A DNA stretch of 6,284 nt from an uncultured Chloroflexota bacterium (GTDB lineage: Bacteria > Chloroflexota > Anaerolineae > Aggregatilineales > Phototrophicaceae), in NCBI GenBank assembly GCA_937870805.1, contig CALMZT010000822.1, positions 1-6,284 of the forward strand, written 5' to 3'. The notes under the pieces are model-generated. The model saw nothing but the letters and a program-made list of their open reading frames with translations. It had not been told where the DNA came from and ran no database searches. The first letter of the stretch is position 1, and each line of letters opens with the position of its first letter. Below are positions 6,007 to 6,284 of the stretch, one piece after another. The position numbers were made by a program, and so were the translations under genes.

Positions 6007-6284
6007 TGTGTATCCTCATTTACTTCGCAATAGACTATTTTTACCGCAAATGGCTATGAAATGCGTTAGCTTACGCTCTTTGACTAACTCACCTTACGCA
6101 ACCGTTCGCTGTTGTGGACGCTGGCAGGGCGATTGCATCAAAATCGCGAATTGGAGCAAGGACGGTCAGAAACGTCATTGTAGGGGCGAACCTGTGTGTT
6201 CGCCCGATGCTCAGCCCTGTACGCTTGTCCCTACAAAGATGTTGTGAACCCTTGTAACCTTCAAACTAAATTTGATGCGATTGC
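6007..6284. other. Gene-free region upstream of the operon
   Basis: This 278-nt stretch has no supported gene on either strand. It should contain the promoter of the minus-strand operon, but I see only weak -35/-10-like boxes and do not call one. It holds the Shine-Dalgarno GAGGA (6013-6017), a 6-bp hairpin at 6129-6147 (GCGATT, 7-nt loop, AATCGC), the nested palindromic repeat at 6178-6236, and imperfect inverted repeats at 6129-6142 and 6271-6284. The end of the next gene to the right is not reached. Confidence 0.6.
6178..6236. repeat. Nested palindromic intergenic repeat (REP/MITE-like)
   Basis: The 59-nt element begins TTGTAGGG and ends CCCTACAA, a perfect 8-bp terminal inverted repeat. 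Inside its left half is a second perfect 8-bp stem, GGGCGAAC (6184-6191) with GTTCGCCC (6198-6205), around a 6-nt loop. The arms overlap by two bases, so the outer and inner structures compete for them. Elements starting GTAGGGGCG and carrying a CGCCC arm are, as I recall, abundant between genes in several Chloroflexota and Cyanobacteria. It has no T-tract after the stem, so I do not call it an intrinsic terminator. Confidence 0.75.

Noticed and set aside
6178..6236. Rho-independent terminator for a gene to the right
   Set aside because: Neither end of the stems is followed by a T-tract on either strand, and the form fits a dispersed palindromic repeat better.
5747..6247. Plus-strand frame of 166 codons across the CNNM gene start and the intergenic region
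   Set aside because: Half of it is antisense to the transmembrane domain of the CNNM protein and the rest crosses the palindromic repeat; no domain or start signal supports it.

Overview
The window most likely comes from a filamentous or biofilm-type Chloroflexota bacterium, probably class Anaerolineae. This is inferred from several signs: a secreted protein with a Cys-flanked LysM domain followed by FE.GFM.WR.DTGEI / GKVWGN...LGWA..GEQ modules, a stand-alone doubled ClpC N-domain protein, coding GC in the mid-50s by hand count of sample lines, and a 59-nt nested palindrome of the TTGTAGGGGCGAAC...GTTCGCCC type that I recall as common intergenic repeats in such genomes. No 16S or other phylogenetic marker is present, so the assignment is tentative.

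All five genes lie on the minus strand, so transcription runs from right to left. From upstream to downstream they are: (1) 6006-4744, a CNNM/CorC-family membrane protein with CBS domains; (2) 4708-3494, a 404-aa protein made of two complete ClpC-type N-domains in tandem plus a novel tail, with no ATPase; (3) 3479-2790, an OmpR/PhoB-type response regulator with no histidine kinase in view; (4) 2788-2033, a TIR-domain protein whose ATG lies 1 nt after the regulator's stop codon and whose Shine-Dalgarno sequence is inside the regulator gene; (5) 1920 to beyond the left edge, a large secreted modular protein with a LysM domain and three LGFP-like modules joined by Thr-Gly linkers. Gaps within genes 1-4 are 35, 14 and 1 nt, so they look like one operon. 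Gene 5 is preceded by a 112-nt gap and may have its own promoter. Gene 5 has no stop codon inside the window.

The 278 nt to the right of gene 1 (6007-6284) carry no gene. They hold the operon leader, a small hairpin, a nested-palindrome repeat and a pair of imperfect inverted repeats around it.

The most unusual content is the middle of the operon: a ClpC N-domain adaptor candidate with four conserved GTEH sites, a phospho-dependent transcription factor, and a TIR protein that keeps the expected catalytic glutamate, the last two tightly coupled in translation. Whether they form a stress-sensing or defence unit is inference. The sequence shows linkage, intact key residues and coupling, but no function.
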